A DNA stretch of 10,434 nucleotides from CAZMXI01 sp964570205 (GTDB lineage Bacteria > Planctomycetota > Phycisphaerae > Tepidisphaerales > Tepidisphaeraceae), in NCBI GenBank assembly GCA_964570205.1, contig CAZMXI010000172.1, forward strand, positions 1-10,434, read 5' to 3'. Position numbers and translations under genes: made by a program. This document shows positions 6,583 through 10,434 of the stretch, piece after piece. The notes beneath the pieces are model-generated. The model ran no database searches. It was given only the letters and a program-made list of their open reading frames with translations, and was not told where the DNA came from. Each line of letters begins with the position of its first letter. The stretch's first letter is position 1.

Positions 6583-8765
6583 CTATTCTTCGGTCGCACC
6601 GGTCGCCGGCTCGCTCTCTGTAACCACGATGGCCCCATCGGCGGAAGCGGGCTGGGTGGCCGGGATGGCATCGCCGCTCTCACCGCCGGCGGCGGACATC
6701 ATGCTCCGCGTGTCGCCCAGGCCGCTCATCAGCATTTCCGCGAATGTCTTGCCCGCGGTCGTGCTCGACGCGGCATCAGTTCGCTCCGCCACCGGCTGGG
6801 TGCTCGGGGCGGCTGCGACCGGTTGGGTCGCGGGCGATGAGGGCGGTGTGGCCAGCACGCTCTGGCGGGAAGGCTGGCCCAACGCCTGGACCGCCGCGGG
6901 CCTGGCCGCCGGCGCTGTCGCCGCGCGTTCCGCCATGATTCGACGCTTCAGGAAGTAGCGGACGCTGGCGTTGTCGACGCTGGTCACCTGCTTGCCGGTG
7001 ACCTGCGCCTTCATGTTGATCGCCTCGGTGAACTGCGGATTCAGGTTCGTTGCGCAATCCAGGTGCCACAGCACCTTCTTCGTGTCCGGATTGGGCTTGG
7101 CGTATTCCCTAACCGCATCTTCGTAGCAGTTCTCGGCCAATCGCTCGCGGCCCCACGGCATCATGCCGCGCCGCACGCCCACACGGAGCTTCTCGAAGTC
7201 CTTCAGCAGTGCCTCCGAGGCATCCGAATACGCCTTGTCATCCTTCACGATGTGCGGGGTCAGCATGATGATGATTTCCTCGCGCACCGTGCTATCCGCC
7301 TGATTGCGGAAGAGCGGACCGACCAGCGGCATGTTGCCCAGAAGCGGAACCTGGCTGCGCCCGCTGACGCTTCGCTCGCGGAAGAGCCCGCCGATTACGA
7401 CCGTGTGTCCGTCCTTCACCATGACGTTCGTGGTCACCTGCGTGGTCTGCTTGCTCGGCAGCCCGCGCGCATCCACGCCGCCTTCGGACGATTCCGGATG
7501 CACTTCCATGCGGATGTAACCGTCATCGCCGACATAGGGACGGAAGACCAGTTTCGTGCCAGTCTCCAGGAATTGCACCGACTGAACCGCCGTGCTCTCC
7601 GTCACGGTCGTCGTCAGGTACCCGTCCTCAGAGCCGACCAGGACCTCGCCTCGCTGCTTGTTGAGGGTCAGGACTTTCGGGTTGGCCAGGACAACCGTGT
7701 CCGTCGTCTCTTCAAGGGCATTCACGAAAAGGGCGAAGTTGTTGTACACCAGCCCCACCTTCAGGCCGTTGGTTGGCTGTGGAAACACCGTGCCGACGCC
7801 TTCATAATCCGTGGCGCCCAGCCCGCTCTGCGTGTTCTCCAGCCGCCCTGTCATCGCCGGGTTGCGCGAATCAGCCGCGGGGCCCTGGATGTCGTCGAAG
7901 TCGACGCCGCCCAGGATCGTGAAGTTCACGCCCAACTGGTTGTCCTCGTTCAGCCGGGCGGCCACGATCGTCGCCTCGACCAGGATCTGCTGTGGACGCC
8001 GGTCCAGCTCCTTAAGGGCCTTGCGGACCAGCTCGATCTGCTCCGGATAATCCTTGACGATCAGCATATCCTCGGTCGCATGCGAGTCTCCGCCCGCGTC
8101 GTCGCCGCCGGAACTGCTGCTGGCGCTGGAGCCGGAACTGCCGCCGCTCCCACCGATGCCCGTATTGGCCGGCATCGTCAACGACACCTCGGCTTCCTTG
8201 CTGAGCATCGGCTTGATCATGTTCGCCGCGTTCGCAGCGGGCGTGTAATACAGACGGAAGACCTCAACGGCCATACGCCGCTCGGCCTTTTCAATGTCCG
8301 CCATCTCCTTGGCGGTATACACGTAGATGATGTTGCCTTTTTCACGCCATGCGCAGCCGTTGGCCTTGAGAATCGCGTCGAGCGCCTCCTTAACGGTCAC
8401 GTTATAGAGGTTCGCCGAAACAGTGCCGCGCACCTCTTTGCTGGNNNNNNNNNNTGCGAGTTCATGGCGAGGACGCGCAGCATCTCCGTCAGGCTCATAT
8501 CGCTGGCGACAATCTCCAGGGTGCCGGCATCGGACACGCTGACTTTGTGCGAGCCGAGGCCCTGCGACCCGGTCGGCCGCGTCGCCGGCGCAACGATCTC
8601 AGTGACCGCCGCCACGGGCTCCTCGATCACACGAACCTCAGTGGCGGCCGGCTTCTCCGGAGCCGGGCTTGCCTGTCTTTCCGCCGCTGCCGAAATCGCC
8701 CCAACCGAATAAACGGACGATGCAGCCAAAAAAAGAAGACTGGTCGTCCTGGTCCACTTGCGCAT
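6583..8765 (-). CDS. pilQ: PilQ/GspD-type outer-membrane secretin, interrupted by an assembly gap
   Basis: Forms the multimeric outer-membrane channel through which the pilus or substrate passes. The N-terminus is a Sec signal peptide (MRKWTRTTSLLFLAASS..., cleavage near residue 28), then an Ala/Pro linker. An STN/N0 domain follows (about 80-150; GTLEIVASDMSLTEMLRVLA ... NVTVKEALDAILKANG), containing the 10-N gap. One further ring domain (about 165-255, ending MLIVKDYPEQIELVRKALKELD) carries a Gly/Ser/Asp-rich insertion of about 23 residues. The secretin core (about 260-508) has the family signature VPLLGNMPLVGPLFR and EEIIIMLTPHIV. N0 plus one ring domain resembles PilQ without AMIN domains more than the GspD layout. 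After the core comes an unusual tail of about 220 residues: a helical part, then low-complexity sequence with PATQP/STQP motifs. The frame left of the gap does not match the frame right of it across exactly 10 bases. I read this as an assembly artefact, not a pseudogene. About 728 residues are expected once the gap is closed. Confidence 0.9.
8445..8454. other. Assembly gap (10 N) inside the secretin gene
   Basis: Ten N bases interrupt the N0 domain. The upstream part ends at residues AMNS plus 'CA' and the downstream part resumes as xCC then SKEV. Keeping one frame needs a gap length of 2 modulo 3, so 10 cannot be the true size. Comparison with the usual pattern 'L-A-x-x-x-x-K-N-I-V-x-x-x-x-V-x-G' suggests about 14 bases are missing. 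That size is an estimate from family pattern, not a measurement. Confidence 0.95.
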
Positions 8766-8771
8766 ATAGAA

Positions 8772-8776
8772 CTCCT
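8772..8776 (-). promoter_or_regulatory. Ribosome binding site of the secretin gene
   Basis: AGGAG on the minus strand, 6 bases before the ATG at 8765. It fixes the secretin start and places the signal peptide at the N-terminus of the reading frame. Confidence 0.7.
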
Positions 8777-8786
8777 CTCAACAACG

Positions 8787-8807
8787 GCGGGACGACGCAC
8801 ATCCCGC
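8787..8807 (-). other. Weak hairpin between PilP-like and secretin genes
   Basis: Inverted repeat GCGGGA / TCCCGC (8787-8792 and 8802-8807) around a 9-base loop, in the 48-base gap before the secretin. It lies upstream of the secretin ribosome binding site and does not cover it. Six pairs in GC-rich DNA can occur by chance, so significance is uncertain. Confidence 0.3.
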
Positions 8808-8813
8808 GCCATT

Positions 8814-9425
8814 TCAGTTCGGTAACAACACCTCGAGCACCACGCCATCTCGTTCAACAACGATGCGCTTGGCGTCCACGCGCAAGACGCGAAAACCGCC
8901 AACCGCGTCGCCTTCGCCCGCCAGAGTCCCGTTAACCAGCGCTTTGCGCATCCCGTTCATCGTGAACGTCCCGGTCAACTCGAGCCTGGCAGCCTGATCG
9001 CGGATATCCGCCTCTAGACGCTGCCTTGCCTTCTCCTGATCGGCTCGCGCACGCTGCGACTTTTTCAACTCGTCCCAGAATCCCTGCTGGTCATCCTCGA
9101 CCTGTGGCTCTCCCGACAGAGGGAAGACGTCGAACTTCACTGCAAACAGGTTCCTCGCGGTCATCGGTATCGGACGTTCCATCCATTGCCGCAGCGCAAC
9201 TCCGGTGCGGCCTATCACCTGCGTCGGCACTCTTGCCGCCGCAGACGCCGCGGCCGGCCTGGCGCTGGCGGCCGCCGGCGCGGGTCTGGAGCCGCGTCCC
9301 AGCAGGCGAACCCAGGCAAACACCATGGCCGTCACCAGCACAACCATGACGGCGGCCTTTCGTGGCTCGGTCCTGGCCTGCAGGACGAACCGCCTCCACG
9401 CGCTATATCCAGCCGGGCTCGCCAT
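8814..9425 (-). CDS. PilP/GspC-like inner-membrane protein linking to the secretin
   Basis: A 203-residue protein with one membrane helix (about 24-42, KAAVMVVLVTAMVFAWVRLL) followed by an Ala/Pro-rich linker (about 47-68). A region that could contact PilN/PilO comes next (RNLFAVKFDVFPL, about 91-103), then a charged coiled-coil segment (about 115-147). The small C-terminal beta domain (about 148-203) has the order LTGTF, ALVNG, EGDAVGGFRVLRVDAKRIVVERDGVVLEV. That order is the homology-region/PilP fold that binds the secretin N-terminal domain. Classical PilP is a lipoprotein, but no lipobox Cys is present, so topology is GspC-like while the genetic position (after PilO, before the secretin) is that of pilP. 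For this reason no symbol is assigned. ATG at 9425 is chosen because GGAGGA sits just upstream; an in-frame GTG at 9428 would be too close to it. The stop lies 48 bases before the secretin start. Confidence 0.78.
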   Translation of the reverse strand: MASPAGYSAWRRFVLQARTEPRKAAVMVVLVTAMVFAWVRLLGRGSRPAPAAASARPAAASAAARVPTQVIGRTGVALRQWMERPIPMTARNLFAVKFDVFPLSGEPQVEDDQQGFWDELKKSQRARADQEKARQRLEADIRDQAARLELTGTFTMNGMRKALVNGTLAGEGDAVGGFRVLRVDAKRIVVERDGVVLEVLLPN

Positions 9426-9982
9426 CACTCCTCCGCGAAGTAGATGTTCATCGCCATCTGAACAGTCACGTCGCCGCGGACGGTGTCCTTGCTCTTGACC
9501 GTCAACCTCTGCACCCGCGTCATACGCTCAAACCCCTCCACATGCTTCAGGAACGATGCCAGGCTCACGAAATCCGACTCGAACTTCATGTCGATCGGCA
9601 GTTCGTAATACGCCTTGCCCCGCTTCGGCAGTCCGTGCTCGTACTTCCAGTCGCGCAGGGCCAGTTGCCGGCTGATGCCGGTCAGGTCCCGGATGAACGG
9701 TCCCAGGTCAGGCTGTCTGGGGAAGAGTTTGCCGCGGGCGTGCACCTGCTTCTGAAGATCCTTGACCTCCCGGTCCAGAATCGGCAGGTCTCTGGCCTTC
9801 TCCCTGCTCTGGGCCAGCGCACGCTGCTTCGTGTCAATGTCAAGATTCGCGGCGGCCAGGCGCTGCGCCGCGGGCCTGTACGCCAAAAGGTAGAAGGCCG
9901 CGGCACCGACCAGCACGATGATCCCCATCGCCCATTGCACGCGCGACCAGATCCCGATTTGCTCCTGAAGGGGTCGTTTCAT
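9425..9982 (-). CDS. pilO: PilO-like type IV pilus inner-membrane alignment protein
   Basis: A 185-residue bitopic membrane protein, partner of PilN in the periplasmic alignment complex. After a short charged N-terminus there is one membrane helix (about residues 17-36, WAMGIIVLVGAAAFYLLAY). A coiled coil (about 38-80, rich in Q, R, K and A) follows, then a compact ferredoxin-like domain. The segment LPIDMKFESDFVSLASFLKHVE is the usual PilO signature: a beta strand, then a helix in which a 'F-x-x-L-x-x-F-L' stretch precedes the interface. The C-terminal strand is VTVQMAMNIYF. Length and layout match PilO. The ATG overlaps the PilN stop (ATGA) and its own TGA overlaps the next ATG by one base (TGATG), so the three genes look translationally coupled. 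The T2SS counterpart is GspM; neighbours favour PilO. Confidence 0.88.
   Translation of the reverse strand: MKRPLQEQIGIWSRVQWAMGIIVLVGAAAFYLLAYRPAAQRLAAANLDIDTKQRALAQSREKARDLPILDREVKDLQKQVHARGKLFPRQPDLGPFIRDLTGISRQLALRDWKYEHGLPKRGKAYYELPIDMKFESDFVSLASFLKHVEGFERMTRVQRLTVKSKDTVRGDVTVQMAMNIYFAEE
9429..9434 (-). promoter_or_regulatory. Ribosome binding site deciding the PilP-like start
   Basis: GGAGGA on the minus strand, inside the end of the PilO gene. It lies 3 bases before the ATG at 9425 (4 bases counted from GGAGG). It would touch the alternative GTG at 9428, so it supports the ATG start and the TGATG one-base overlap. Confidence 0.6.
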
Positions 9983-10434
9983 CCGTTACCCCCAGTCGTG
10001 CCTAAATCCACAATGAAACTGATGCCGAATTGACGGAGGATCCGGTCGTTCTCATGGCGGTCCCGCACATACGTCGGCGTCACCTGCTCAAAGACAACCG
10101 CCTTGTTCAGTTCCGTCAGCAGGGTCGCAAGTTCGCCGCCGCTGGGCGCAACGCCCTCGATCGTCACGCGCAGCCTCCGCTCCAGGGGGGCGCTGGCCGG
10201 ATCCTTGATCGCAGCGCGCGCGGCGCCGGAAAGCTGGGCCGGCGCTTCCTCCACCTTCAGGTCCAGCGCAATGAGGGAGACCGACTCCGGGACTGCCGCC
10301 GCCAGTTGCGCCACCAGCCGGGAAGACTCGACGTGCAGCCCCAGCCGGTCGATCATCTCCGCCTGCCTGCGCCACTGCTTGCGCAGCGCCTCAAGCCGGT
10401 CCATGTGCTGCAGATCGTTGTTGGCAACGGTGAG
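9979..10434 (-). CDS. pilN: PilN-like type IV pilus alignment protein, 5' end cut by window
   Basis: Partial inner-membrane protein of the PilMNO alignment subcomplex, which links the cytoplasmic platform to the secretin. The frame is open to the window edge, so the start and the expected N-terminal cytoplasmic tail and membrane helix lie outside. The visible 151 residues begin with a charged coiled-coil stretch (about 1-40), then a segment around AAVPESVSLIALDL. This is typical of the PilN periplasmic fold, where an opening helix ends in 'P-x-x-V-x-L' and leads into beta strands. A second alpha/beta unit follows (LRVTIEGVAPSGGELATLLTELNK). The stop overlaps the next start as ATGA (4 bases), implying translational coupling with the PilO gene. 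A GspL C-terminal domain is a possible alternative, since GspL and PilM/PilN are related, but the N-O-P-Q order favours PilN. Pfam PilN is the expected hit; not run here. Confidence 0.8.
   Translation of the reverse strand, partial: LTVANNDLQHMDRLEALRKQWRRQAEMIDRLGLHVESSRLVAQLAAAVPESVSLIALDLKVEEAPAQLSGAARAAIKDPASAPLERRLRVTIEGVAPSGGELATLLTELNKAVVFEQVTPTYVRDRHENDRILRQFGISFIVDLGTTGGNG

Noticed and set aside
8089..8157. Gly/Ser/Asp-coding low-complexity tract as a DNA repeat
   Set aside because: It encodes a flexible loop within a secretin ring domain, where such insertions are common, and shows no exact repeated unit at DNA level.
7063..8712. Long plus-strand open frame opposite the secretin, about 549 codons, running through the N gap
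   Set aside because: It is antisense to a gene with clear family motifs, its translation has no recognisable domain, and it passes the gap in frame only because 10 N were inserted. Long antisense frames are expected in GC-rich coding DNA.
6583..8765. Secretin as a frameshifted pseudogene
   Set aside because: The only frame break coincides with the 10-N gap and the domain continues on both sides, so an assembly artefact is the simpler reading.

Overview
The window is a GC-rich, densely coded stretch with every gene on the minus strand, so it is transcribed from position 10434 toward position 1. It is the middle of a type IV pilus (or closely related type II secretion) assembly locus. Both end genes are cut by the window edges. 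No mobile element, RNA gene or CRISPR array was seen, and no gene-free stretch exceeds about 115 bases. The organism is not identified directly. The envelope machinery (secretin, lipoprotein) implies a diderm bacterium. The GC-rich coding, the PATQP-type proline/alanine linkers in the secretin, and the GAF-coiled coil-HD-GYP protein recall Planctomycetes, perhaps Phycisphaerae. That placement is recollection, not proof.

In transcription order, the assembly part comes first: a PilN-like protein (5' end missing), PilO, a membrane-anchored PilP/GspC-like protein, and a PilQ/GspD-type outer-membrane secretin. The secretin has a 10-N assembly gap in its first periplasmic domain and a long non-standard C-terminal tail. 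Next is a lipoprotein made almost entirely of TPR repeats, a good pilotin candidate. The first three genes overlap by one to four bases, and the secretin follows after 48 bases.

A signalling block follows: a membrane histidine kinase with a PAS domain and almost no periplasmic loop, a stand-alone CheY-like receiver, a cytoplasmic GAF/HD-GYP protein (predicted cyclic-di-GMP phosphodiesterase), and a small STAS anti-sigma-factor-antagonist-like protein. The last gene is the PilB/GspE assembly ATPase, cut just at its Walker B region.

The inferred logic is that structural alignment-complex genes and the motor ATPase bracket a phosphorelay, c-di-GMP and STAS control module that probably regulates pilus or secretion activity. 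Perfect or near-perfect GC-rich hairpins without U-tracts follow the secretin and the TPR genes. They may act as attenuators or mRNA stabilisers setting stoichiometry along one operon. The machinery itself is ordinary. The most notable points are the embedded control module, the secretin tail, the degenerate MshEN-like ATPase N-terminus, and the mis-sized assembly gap.
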